Shown: in pieces, positions 35,001-45,275 of the stretch
Layout: the number at the start of each line of letters is the position of its first letter
How positions within the stretch are numbered: position 1 is the stretch's first letter
From: Liolophura sinensis
Taxonomy: Eukaryota; Mollusca; Polyplacophora; Chitonida; Chitonidae
Length of the DNA: 64,000 nt
Direction: 5' to 3'
Assembly: GCF_032854445.1 (NCBI RefSeq)
Contig: NC_088307.1
Location: 16,070,017 to 16,134,016, forward strand
Program-made: the position numbers and the translations under genes
The notes under the pieces: generated by a model
Told to the model about the DNA's origin: nothing
What the model saw: the letters and a program-made list of their open reading frames with translations, nothing else
The model's database searches: none

Positions 35001-37483
35001 TCTATTAGTCAATCAGTGGGATAGTCAATGTATGCTTTCAGATCCCACTGGGTGTGGCTAACATGTGCCTGCCAATCACCTGGGCCACCGACCAGAAGAA
35101 AGATGTGGATGTCTTTGTGATATACACTGATGCCCGCTCATCCTCAAGTCTGATGACCCCCCTCGAGGCCCTCGCCCAGTACAGGCAACAGGTTAATCCT
35201 AGGGCCAAGTTAGTATATAACACTTCTACATGTATACATATCTTATAGGCTTATTTGCGTGGTTGTTTTAAGAGAGTTGATCTGCTTAAAATTTACATTT
35301 AACCAGCTAATATTTAAAACTAATTCAAACTACATCTCTTAGCTGAGATGTGTGAGTGGTCAGTAGATTGGCCACTCAAGTGTCTTGCAGCAATTTGTGG
35401 GTGACTGTTTATATCTGTGATGTAGTTTTATCTGTGATGTACATGTAATTTTATCAGTCTGTGATGTACATGTAGTTTTATCAGTCTGTGATGTACATGT
35501 AATTTTATCTGTCTGTGATGTACATGTAATTTTATCTGTCTGTGATGTACATGTAATTTTATCTGTCTGTGATGTACATGTATTTTTATCTGTCTGTGAT
35601 GTACATGTAGTTTTATCTGTCTGTGATGTACATGTAATTTTATCAGTCTGTGATGTACATGTAGTTTTATCAGTCTGTGATGTACATGTAATTTTATCTG
35701 TCTGTGATGTACATGTAATTTTATCTGTCTGTGATGTACATGTAGTTTTATCTGTCTGTGATGTACATGTATTTTTATCTGTGATGTACATGTAATTTTA
35801 TCTGTCTGTGATGTACATGTATTTTTATCTGTCTGTGATGTACATGTAGTTTTATCTGTCTGTGATGTACATGTAGTTTTATCTGTCTGTGATGTACATG
35901 TAATTTTATCTGTCTGTGATGTACATGTAGTTTTATCTGTCTGTGATGTACATGTAATTTTATCTGTCTGTGATGTACATGTAGTTTTATCTGTCTGTGA
36001 TGTACATGTAGTTTTATCTGTCTGTGATGTACATGTAGTTTTATCTGTCTGTGATGTACATGTAATTTTATCTGTCTGTGATGTACATGTAGTTTTATCT
36101 GTCTGTGATGTACATGTATTTTTATCTGTGATGTACATGTAATTTTATCTGTCTGTGATGTACATGTATTTTTATCTGTCTGTGATGTACATGTAGTTTT
36201 ATCTGTCTGTGATGTACATGTAGTTTTATCTGTCTGTGATGTACATGTAATTTTATCTGTCTGTGATGTACATGTAATTTTATCTGTCTGTGATGTACAT
36301 GTAGTTTTATCTGTCTGTGATGTACATGTAGTTTTATCTGTCTGTGATGTACATGTAGTTTTATCTGTCTGTGATGTACATGTAGTTTTATCTGTCTGTG
36401 ATGTACATGTAGTTTTATCTGTCTGTGATGTACATGTAGTTTTATCTGTCTGTGATGTACATGTAATTTTATCTGTCTGTGATGTACATGTAATTTTATC
36501 TGTCTGTGATGTACATGTAGTTTTATCTGTCTGTGATGTACATGTAGTTTTATCTGTCTGTGATGTACATGTAGTTTTATCTCTATAGTGTATCACTAAA
36601 TGAAGTTGAAAGAGAAAATTTTGTAGAATGTTAAGATGATGTAATGCTGAAAATCCTGTGAAACAAAGTTAACTCCTCTGACTGAGGAGTCCACAGAAGC
36701 AAGATCTTCGGCAGTTTCTCTCAGTTTTTCCTGGGGTGACATGATAATATTCCTTATGTGATGTCAAATCGAGCAGATATGACATCGAGCAGATATGACG
36801 TCGAGTGAGGCAGTTGTGCTAGAATGTCAAGAGTGTTTGAAAGTACAGGGCACGGCATCAAGCATGGCTGCCTGTGATTGATGGGTGACAACATCTGTTC
36901 ATACATCAGGCAAAAGTGGAATGGTCCTGCTGCTTCCTGCTTTTATCTTGCTTTTAAGACAGATGTTTAGGCATTGAAGTACACTGTAGCTCTTTGATTT
37001 TCATTGTTATGACCTTAAATTTTGGTGGAAAAACGTGTATTTTATTGTAGATGTCATGAAATATTACTTTTGGTGTTGACATTTTTTACATTTTTGCAGT
37101 AGGATATTGCTCTGCCTCCCAAGTAAACCTCGAAACAGCTATATTAGACCCGTAGAATTCTCAGAATCCAGCACAAATTTACAACTTAGCCAGGAAAAAA
37201 ATTGCAGGTTATTTACATATACATCACATTGTAGCTTTATTAAGCATTTTAAGTGTTTGGACTTATATGTAGTGTTTTGGGATTTCAGGAATGAAATGAA
37301 TGATAACTGTTGTGTCACACGTGTAAAATGATGTCCCTTTTTGTTGACAGGTTGGTATTTTGTGGGATGGCACCCAGCACCATGTTACTGGGGGCGGGGG
37401 AGGTGCACGGAGTTCTCAACGTAGTCAACTTTGACCCCTCAGCCCCGCAGGCCATTGACAGTTTTATTGGCTGTGATGTGTGA
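23088..37483 (+). CDS. RO60: Ro60 / TROVE domain RNA-binding protein (RO60, TROVE2)
   Basis: Seven coding exons: 23088-23640, 29464-29684, 31154-31305, 32867-32999, 33682-33930, 35042-35208 and 37351-37483. All joins are GT-AG and in phase, giving 535 aa (human 538). A non-coding exon ending near 21885 and an acceptor at 22977 precede it. The ATG has an in-frame TGA 15 nt upstream. Exons to about residue 353 form the TROVE HEAT-repeat ring (FRRFIHFGSEDGVYF, VKQRGGWSHVDLLRLAHTKA, LKYLVKGLAEVKKLY, LHPFSILVAWKVYEQG). Residues 354-535 are a von Willebrand A domain. Ro60 binds Y RNAs and misfolded small RNAs. The metal site is degenerate: loop 1 is S367-I-T-G-S where DxSxS is expected, loop 2 has Ala442 for Thr, and loop 3 keeps Asp466. 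An insert follows FVGYAQIICS. Introns carry SINEs, MITEs and two minisatellites. Confidence 0.95.
27330..27670 (-). mobile_element. SINE family B with tRNA-like head, RO60 intron 2
   Basis: Minus-oriented. The plus strand begins with (GAGT)n and GCTTGGGGTTTAACATCATA (the 3' tail) and ends with the tRNA-like head, read on minus as CCTCGATAGCTCAGCTGTTA (A box TAGCTCAGCTG). CATTTTG at 27330-27336 and 27664-27670 is a plausible short target duplication. The 3' tail is shared with family C. Confidence 0.8.
27883..28012. mobile_element. Short foldback/MITE-like element, RO60 intron 2
   Basis: About 130 bp with inverted ends GCCCCGGTTTCATGAAG (27883-27899) and CTTCATGAAACTGACCCC (27995-28012). Internal sequence is also loosely complementary (AGCTAAGAGAAGCC against TTAGCCAAGGGCTA). 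No clear target duplication. Confidence 0.5.
30640..30900 (+). mobile_element. SINE family A, RO60 intron 3
   Basis: Plus copy with a diverged tRNA-like head (GGCCTCCCTGGCCGCTGGGG), B box GAGTTCAAGTCC, core and a tail of (AAAT)n type (ATCAAATAAACAAATAAATA). About 250 bp downstream lies the exon 4 acceptor. Confidence 0.85.
32217..32735. repeat. 49-bp minisatellite with a hairpin in every unit, RO60 intron 4
   Basis: About eleven units of AAGGACCAACAAGACAAGGA followed by CAGTGTCTTG TGCCAAATAG TAATTCGAC. Two units lack the AAGGACCAAC part (34 bp). Each full unit contains ACAAGACA-AGGACAG-TGTCTTGT, an 8-bp perfect stem with a 7-nt loop. The array ends about 130 nt before the exon 5 acceptor. 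Confidence 0.95.
33545..33618 (+). mobile_element. Degenerate SINE family A tail, RO60 intron 5
   Basis: AACCACTGTGGTGATAGAAG, TGAAAAATTCTTGGGTGTGG and GTTAAACAGTGATCAAAATA align to the 3' part of the SINE. Old copy. Another equally old remnant is near 34760-34815. Confidence 0.5.
33962..34120. mobile_element. Diverged relative of the TA-MITE, RO60 intron 6
   Basis: Shares with the element at 39346-39537 the start TTTCACCTG, then TTTGAAAATGATACTTTTGATG, AAATAAATCAAAC, TGTAATGTGG and GAATCAA in the same order. Its terminal inverted repeat is no longer intact. Confidence 0.5.
34336..34706. mobile_element. TTAA-flanked MITE, RO60 intron 6
   Basis: TTAA at both ends (34336-34339 and 34703-34706). 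The inverted termini are AAGGAGAAGAAAATTT and, read inward from the right, AAGCAGAAGAAAACTT. The similarity continues to ATTGAAAAGAG against GTTGAAAAGAG. Size 371 bp, no coding capacity. TTAA duplication is the mark of piggyBac-type transposition. Confidence 0.7.
35413..36585. repeat. 27-bp minisatellite, about 43 copies, RO60 intron 7
   Basis: The unit resembles TGTGATGTACATGTAGTTTT plus ATCTGTC, with G/A/T variation after GTA and a few 23-bp units lacking one TCTG. The period is a multiple of three, so antisense frames read an endless nine-residue repeat; these are not genes. The core contains the palindrome GTACATGTA(C). Confidence 0.97.
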
Positions 37484-39343
37484 CGAGATACATGGAGAAA
37501 GCTATTTTTTTTTTTTTTTTTTTGTTAATTTACTGCTACAGATGCTTTCAACTAACAAGCTACATTCCTCGACTCCTGGAAACTTGTCCCGTATCATTTT
37601 ATATTGCAGATGTGATCTTACTTTGCAAGATTCCAGTGTCTGTGTAGGCTTGGTTTAGCAATGAGCTTCCTACTTGTAATGAGTTGACCTGTAGGAGCCC
37701 GAGTTTAGGCATCTCACACATTTACATGGCAACGTTTGTGGAAGCGTTTTAAACATTTTCTAGAAGTTGTGGAAGAAGTCCAGTTTTCTTATAACAGTTC
37801 AAAAAAAAGTGAATAGTTTTGTTTGTAGGAAGTCTGACTATTGTTGTTATGGTAGAAATTATCTAGTCTTTAGCATTTGATGTGTAGCTTTTACCTGTTG
37901 TTAAGTCTTCACAAGTTGTCTTTATAGTGATGCACTACATTTTCATTTTGATACTCGTCTGATTTAAAGCAAGGGAGATAATCCAAGTTAAGGGAGCTGG
38001 GAGAGGAAGATTTAAAAGACAGATAAGGCATCTTATTATCATTTGTACCTGGCATGTATACTGATTTAGTTTTAACTAGATGATGTGTCTTGATATTCAG
38101 TAGCTTCATTGTTTCTGATATTTGTTTCATAAAGCAAAACTATTTTGTAAGGATACTTAGTTTGGTGTTCCAGTTCTGTACTCAGCAGCAGTGCCAGGCC
38201 TTGGCTTCGTTGAAATGGACGGACAGTGTATGGCAAAGGTTTGTTTAAGTTATAGGAAAATTTCAGTAAGCATGGCGTACTGAAAACCACAGGTTTCAGT
38301 GTTAAAATCTGGACTGCAAAACAGACTATCCTAGAATGAACAATATGACTTCACGCAGGTATGTAGTATGTGCCAGCGCTTAGGTTTTTCCATGAAGAAT
38401 GCAATCAAACTTCACTAAAAACTTTTTTAATGTTTAATGCTGTAGTCGGATCAATCGGTAAGAATTGAGCGAAATGCTTCATTTGGAAGAAAGCTAAACT
38501 AGGTGAATTACACTAAGCTGATGATAGGTTTGCTAATCTGTCATATTTAACAGAACTGAAAATGCCCTCACATTGGTACATATGTGCTTTATACAAATTT
38601 GTTTCTTAATCAACTTGTGCAGTTTTAATTTGATTTTTTTATCATTTAGAAAACACCTCTTCTTAGTCAACCAATGAGATTCATGTTAAGAGAAATAATG
38701 TTTTCTGGAAAAGGTCTCAGCAAAAATTTTGAAATCTTTTGAAGCATGCATTTATCTTGTGGGTAGAATTGAGTTTTCTAATATGTATTTCGTGCAATAG
38801 GTGGTTTTTGTTTTATGTTATGGGCATCTGGGACAAATTGTTCATACAGGTATAATAACTTTAAAATGAATGTTATAATCTTTGCATCTGTGTTGTAATA
38901 CAAAAGAAATGGAACAGAATGTAGCTTATCCACCACCAGGATTAGCTATTCCCACATTTCAAGTTTATGCATTGTACATTTATGTAGCTTGTTTTGTTAT
39001 AATTTTGTTTGATCTGCGCACAAGGAGCACAAACTCTTGAACGTTTTTTTTCAGTTTGTTGATAAATTTCGGGCTCGTTCTTGTTTTTTTAGATGTTTTC
39101 CTCATTGTGTTATTTGAAACACATGCGTCAGTCTTGAGCTAAAATAAATGATGGGTCTTCAGTTTGGAAAGTTTGGAGCGTATAGCTTGGAATAGGAGAG
39201 TTCCGAGGTGGCATTCTTCTATGGTTGAAGGAAAAAAAACACCCTACTTTACCATGTGACCTGTCAGAATTTTAGGCAGCTATTTTTGATTACATTTACT
39301 GTAATATGTGTGCCTAAAAGGTTTCACAAAAAGTTAGTTAGAG

Positions 39344-39539
39344 TACTGTGTTTCACCTGAAGTTTGATGTGTAAAAATGTGTTTTCAGAAGCACACAAAG
39401 TTTTTAAAATGATGCTCTTGATGATGCTCAAGACATAAAAAATTAATCAAATTTCACAAAAGCACAAAAAGTGCCCTGTAATGTGGATCAGTGTATCAGA
39501 ATGAATCAAGTCACTTGAAACTTCAGGTGAAAAACAGTA
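39344..39539. mobile_element. Tc1/mariner-type MITE in the RO60 3'UTR
   Basis: 192 bp flanked by TA on both sides (39344-39345, 39538-39539). Terminal inverted repeats are CTGTGTTTCACCTGAAGTTT and, from the right, CTGTTTTTCACCTGAAGTTT: 19 of 20 match. TA target duplication is typical of the Tc1/mariner superfamily. Confidence 0.8.
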
Positions 39540-40422
39540 GATGAACGATGAAGAAAATTAAGGTACTGAAGGATTGTGAACTTTAGGACTTTCTGAAGGA
39601 AAATATCGTTTGCGTATCCAGAACCAGAGGAGACAGGTGGTCAGTAAATTACATTTAGTGTCCAGAAAACATTTTTGACAAGTCACATGATAGGGAAGGA
39701 TTATTTTTGCCATTAGTGACAAAAGAGTTCAAACTGGAAACTCCCCTGTTGTATTTTAAGATCAACTGCTGTTTTGTGTTTGTAGTCTTCATTATGGCAC
39801 TTCCATCAGTATTCTCATTTATAAGTTGACTTCTCTTTTGTAGGTTGATGATTTTAAAGGTTAATATTAAATGCATGTACATGTATTTGACACTGATACG
39901 TCTTTGAGGTCTGATGTATTTTTTATTATTTATTATATTTTTCCCTGTTAGCTTATATTTGAAAATTTAGCTTTTTGCGACAGAAATCATTGTTGACGTT
40001 TTGGCTGAATTTATACAGACATATGTTTGAATGTTAAAACGTTATGATCTGATTTGTTTTGCAAGCTTTGTAACTACATGTTACATTCATTTGTATTACA
40101 TTTTGTGCCAGTATGATAATGGTAGTCCTAGTCACCAAACTCATGAGTTTGTAATGCATGGTTAACTGGATCATGTAGATTGGCTTACGGCTTTTTATCA
40201 ATATGGCTGATAAGAATACCAACTACCAGTCTCTCTCTTTCCATAAGAAGTGCAAGTACTGTAATTGTAAGACTGGTCTTTAGGTAAAAAATTTAATGAT
40301 GATCTGTCTAGATAGCTTGGATGATCTGAAATTTGTTGGACTGGAAAATCTTGTTAGATTTTCAATGTACATGCACACATTAGTTTTAATTCTAAAGTGA
40401 TCCTTTAGTAGTTGTATTTTGC

Positions 40423-40428
40423 AATAAA
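40423..40428 (+). promoter_or_regulatory. Candidate polyadenylation signal of RO60
   Basis: AATAAA followed within 20-45 nt by GT/T-rich sequence. The best formed candidate downstream of the RO60 stop; earlier AATAAA-like sites (for example near 39142) could give shorter transcripts. Confidence 0.5.
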
Positions 40429-40685
40429 CTATTCCTGCCAGTGTTTGCGTATTTGTTTGGTCTGTTCCAATAGTAATGTGGTCTTAGTTTTATAAGTTAA
40501 GAAAACTTGCCTTGTTTGTTGGACATGGGTGACAGTAACCTTTCAGCGAAGCTTGTATGGGCCTTAAGCACAGTTTTAAGTTTGTTGAAGAAATTATGTA
40601 CGTAAACCTTGAGGGAAATCGCTAAGAATGCTCATACAGATTTATGAGTGATGCATTTTAAATTCTCCTAATTTACACTCGAAGC

Positions 40686-40965
40686 TGGGAGACCCGAGAT
40701 CAAACGCGGGCCAGGTCATACCAAAGACTTCAAAAATGGTACCTGCTGCGGTCTCGGCTGGCCGAGCGTCAGTATAGTGTAACTGGCCGGGGTCTCATGT
40801 CTGGTGTCTTCAACATGATATTTCTGTGACGGCAGCAATTTCACAGCACGGATTCACAAGGCGACAAAGTATATATACACACACCCAGTGACTCCTAGTC
40901 GTCATATGACTGAAAACTTGTTATGATAGTATGAAGTAAAACCCCAAGCATACATGCATGTCTGA
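40686..40965 (+). mobile_element. SINE family C copy, intergenic
   Basis: Begins with GAGATCAAACGCGGGCCAGG (B-box-like region), carries the body GTCAGTATAGTGTAACTGGC and CATGTCTGGTGTCTTCAACA, and ends GTCGTCATATGACTGAAAAC then TAAAACCCCAAGCATAC. Same family as 10885-11188, with the tail shared with family B. Confidence 0.75.
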
Positions 40966-42254
40966 GGCATGTTGTTTTATCGATTTGCCCTTAATCAGCG
41001 CATGTAGAAAATACTATAAGACCAATGGTTTGGTCAGTTCGTGTGACCAAAGCACAAGGGATAGATGATTTAAAACTTATATGGAAGATTGAATTGGAAG
41101 CGGGGTGGGGGGTGGGGCGGGGGGGCGAAACGTGACTGAGTATTTAATAGCACTGGTTTTTCATTTGCAAGCACAGCATGTGTGGACTCCCGGCCTTGGG
41201 CAAAGAAAGTTGTGAAGTCGCTCGCTTTCAATATTCGTGTGTTCGTTTGCACATTCTAACGTTTATTGAAAACCACTTGCTTTCATCAAGATGGTGCCCA
41301 TAACGTTATGGATAAGTTGAGAAAGTTTGTCAATAAATTTCCAAAGGTCAGTGGTGCGTGGGTCACACCGGTTTCCATCACCCATGAAAATAATGAAATC
41401 TTACGTCGCTGTTTGTTGATTTTTTTTTTTGATTTTTTATAGTTGGTTGTTCAAAACTTGAGTTTGGTGTTATACAAAAATCTAGTGTAACATTTAGTTG
41501 AATTTAATATAACACATGTATTGTAGCACCGTACAAGCTAAAAGTGTGTGGTAATCTATATACCAGAAACTTTGGGGAAAAAATTGATCAGCAAAAATCC
41601 AATCAAATTTTTGCTATTAATTTTAAACTAGCCCAGACATATACCTTTTACAAGAGATCAGCTGTGCACGTGTTACAGATAAAAATAGGCAATTTTGTTC
41701 CTGAAATAATGAAGAGGGTCGCATTATAACTTTTTCAAACCTTAGAATCATTTTAACACAGTAAATACTACTGGTACGAGTTTGGTATTATTTACTGATA
41801 AATATTTCCTGCAATAATTTAAGCTGGTCTTGATAAATATAGAAAATTTAATTTGATTAGCGCATATGGATTTCTTGGCAAAATTCTCCGACCGGTATAG
41901 TCTCTTTCAACATAACCTCTACGACTGTACACGTCTGAAAATGTCAGAATCAGACTTACGGAGAAACCTGTGGTGACATTATCTCTTTTTTTTTCGCCCG
42001 CGTGATTTTAGATACTGTTGTCATGGGAGTAATATGTCAGTGTAAAACATGACCAGTATTCTAAATACAGTAAGCTGGGGTACCGTACATTAAACGCTGA
42101 CAGGACAAATTTTAGTATATATGCTCCGTTAGTAGGCCTAGCTTGGATTCAAAATGAGCAGTTCTTTCTGTAAAGTCTCATTAATTGGGGAAGTTCTGCA
42201 GTAGGCCTACCTAGTAATTTCGCCAGTAACAGAGACTTTAAAGGGAAAGACCTC

Positions 42255-42667
42255 TTAAAAATGAACTTAGGGCGAGTGAGAAAGACAGTTAAAAACTATA
42301 TCCGAAAATATCTTTGCTGGCTTTTTAAGATTTTTTCCCCCAAAATAAACAGTCAAACATCTTGATAGTATGGTGGGTTTTATGGACCATATTGATAACG
42401 TGGTTTACCAGTGACGTCAAACAACCTTTTGTACACGTTTATCTTCAGCTCTGCTAATATGACATTAAATTTCTTCTTTAAGGCCGTAGGAAAGTCGGCT
42501 TGACGTCACCGATGAACCCCGTCATTAATATGGGTCATAAACCCACTATACAATCAAAATATTTGACTGCATTTATTTTGGTGAAAAAAAATCTAAAAGA
42601 TATCGTTGAAGGTATTTTCAGATACAGTTTTTAATGGCCTTTTCACTCACCCTAGGTTCATTTTTAA
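42255..42667. mobile_element. TTAA-flanked foldback MITE with about 165-bp arms
   Basis: TTAA at 42255-42258 and 42664-42667. The outer ends are AAATGAACTTAGGGCGAGTG and, inward from the right, AAATGAACCTAGGGTGAGTG. The arms stay alignable to GTGACGTCAA (ending 42420) and TTGACGTCAC (starting 42500), so each is about 165 bp around a 79-bp loop. No transposase. Consistent with a piggyBac-mobilised non-autonomous element. Confidence 0.85.
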
Positions 42668-42778
42668 TAGCTGTTTTCCTTTAATGTCACATCTCTTCCA
42701 GAAATACTATATAATTCGTACAGAAATAGAAGTAGTCATCGGCGTACAGATTTTTATCCCTTTTTTATTTTGTAAACC

Positions 42779-42783
<5 letters not shown>

Positions 42784-42867
<84 letters not shown>
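42784..42867. repeat. (AT)n microsatellite, about 84 bp
   Basis: Perfect alternating AT over more than 80 bp. Confidence 0.97.
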
Positions 42868-42869
<2 letters not shown>

Positions 42870-43654
42870 AATTCAACTCGTCATATGCAGGTTTGCAGAT
42901 GAACATTAATTAACATTTAAACATTCCAAATATACATGCATGCATACCTACTCTGCAAATATCACATTATAATATTGCACATGCGCACTCACATACCGCT
43001 TGTACGATATTCAACACATATACACGAGCAACAATACAAACACGTCTGCAGAAAAATACATTTATGTAGGCCCTATGTACAGTAGTTTGTAATTTACTAA
43101 ATGATGTACACAGTGCTACATATATAACAAATATTTCATTGATGAGTTAAACAAAATAAGATAACACACTCTATGCTATACATATTTTAGGCTTTAGAGA
43201 GTCACGCGAGCCTGAGCCGATATGACGGGAGGCAATTTTGTCGTCCGCCGTTTTCGGATTTGCGAATTGCGGTCTTGGTATACCTCTAAGAGATCTAATT
43301 TATACAGAGTACTGTTCAGAAAGATAAGAATACGAATACGAGCCGATAATCTCATTGCTAGGATAGTTCATTGTGTAAGGATTGCAGGCTTAATATGTAT
43401 ACGTATTAATCGTGAGCCTGTGGTACCGACTAATCCTAGATATGATCAAGTCAACATCCGAAATGTGTTTTGATTGTCGACGTTTAGTCCAATCAAGCTT
43501 GTCAATAAATTAACTGAAGATTGACAGGCGCCATATCCCTCTAAATTTAAATTAAAGTAACTTACAGAGTGGTGATTATAGAACTGTTTATCACCAGAAG
43601 GTTGGTTTTATTCAAAGCCTGACGACGATTCTTTTGTGGCTGGGACATTAGTGA

Positions 43655-45150
43655 CTGTAAACAGTTCATGGCTATCCTGGGACATTAGTGACTAAACAGT
43701 TGACTGATCTCCTGGGACATTGGTGACTATAAACAGTTCATGGCTATCCTGGGACAATGATGACTATAAACAGTTGATGGATCTTCTTGGACATTGGTGA
43801 CTGTAAACAGTTCATGGCTATCCTGGGACATTGGTGACTATAAATAGTTCATGGCTATCCTGGGACATTAGTGACTATAAACAGTTCATGGCTATCCTGG
43901 GACATTAGTGACTATAAACAGTTCATGGATATCCTGGGATATTAGTGACTGTAAACAGTTCATGTATATCCTGGGACATTAGTGACTATAAACAGTTCAT
44001 GGCTATCCTGAGACATTAGTGACTGTAAACAGTTCATGGCTATCCTGGAACATTAGTGACTGTAAACAGTTCATGGCTATCCTGGGACATTAGTGACTGT
44101 AAAGAGTTCATGGCTATCCTGGGATATTAGTGACTGTAAACAGCTCATGACTATCCTGGGACATTAGTGACTGTAAACAGTTCATGGCTATCCTGGGACA
44201 TTAGTGACTGTAAACAGTTGACGGATCTCCCGGGATATTGGTGATTGTAAACAGTTCATGGCTATCCTGGGACATAAGGGACTATAAACAGTTCATGGCT
44301 AACCTAGGACATTGTTGACTATAAACAGTTGACGGAACTCCCGGGACATTGCTCTTCTGGGATATTGGTGACAATAACAGTTGATGATACTTCTGGAACA
44401 ATGGTGACTATAAACAGTCGATGGCTCTCCCGGGACATTGGGGACTATATACAGACGATGGCTCTTCTGAAACATTGGTGACTATAACAGTTGATGATAC
44501 TTCTGGAACAATGGTGGCTATAAACAGTCGATGGCTCTCCCGGGACATTGGGGACTATAAACAGTCGATGGCTCTTCTGAAACATTGATGACTATAACAG
44601 TTGATGATACTTCTGGAACAATGGTGACTATAAACAGTCGATGGCTCTTCTGAAACATTGATGACTATAACAGTTGATGATACTTCTGGAACAATGGTGA
44701 CTATAAACAGTCGATGGCTCTCCCGGGACATTGGGGACTATAAACAGTCGATGGCTCTTCTGAAACATTGGTGACTATAACAGTTGATGGCTCTTCTGGG
44801 ATATTGGTTACTATAAACAGTTGATGGCTCTCTTGGGACATTGGTGACTATAAACAGTTAATGGATCTCCTGGGTCATTGGTTACTATAAACAGTTGATG
44901 GCTCTTCTGGGATATTGGTTACTATAAACAGTTAATGGATCTCCTGGGTCATTGGTTACTATAAACAGTTGATGGCTCTTCTGGGATATTGGTTACTATA
45001 AACAGTTAATGGATCTCCTGGGTCATTGGTTACTATAAACAGTTGATGGCTCTTCTGGGATATTGGTTACTATAAACAGTTGATGGCTCTTCTGGGATAT
45101 TGGTGACTATATCAGTTGATGACTCTCCTGGGACATTGTTGACTATAAAC
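43655..45150. repeat. 37-bp satellite-like array with three higher-order zones
   Basis: About 40 units of CTGGGACATTAGTGACTATA plus AACAGTTCATGGCTATC. From 43655 to about 44330 the units are simple monomers. At about 44390-44790 a roughly 110-bp trimer recurs (TTCTGGAACA at 44391, 44501, 44611, then 44684). At about 44790-45110 a 74-bp dimer recurs (ATGGATCTCC at 44861, 44935, 45009). The array ends some 125 bp from the stop codon of the GPCR gene. Confidence 0.93.
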
Positions 45151-45275
45151 AATTGATTGTGCTGCTGGCCGTTTACGCAATTCGTATGAGCGTTGTTGAC
45201 CACTTTTCCAAAATAAGGTGATAGTCAGGCGTTCATTTATAGATAACTGATAATAGCCCACAACCTGTTAACATT

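Larger units (their letters stand above)
37484..40445 (+). other. Long 3' untranslated region of RO60
   Basis: From the stop codon to AATAAA at 40423-40428, which is followed by GT-rich sequence (GTGTTTGCGTATTTGTTTGG). Contains a poly-T run (about 37504-37523) and a complete TA-MITE (39346-39537) that would form a hairpin in the transcript. No other gene is seen. Confidence 0.6.
40446..43655. other. Intergenic DNA between RO60 and the GPCR gene
   Basis: No gene recognised. It holds a family C SINE (40686-40965), a G-rich run (about 41100-41128), a TTAA MITE (42255-42667) and a long (AT)n tract (42784-42867). Confidence 0.6.

Noticed and set aside
35360..36596. Long minus-strand frames of a nine-residue Thr-Cys-Thr-Ser-Gln repeat
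   Set aside because: Periodic artefact of the 27-bp array in RO60 intron 7; frame jumps occur at 23-bp units.
43655..45150. CRISPR-like direct repeats
   Set aside because: Units are contiguous with no unique spacers, and the DNA is clearly from an animal genome.
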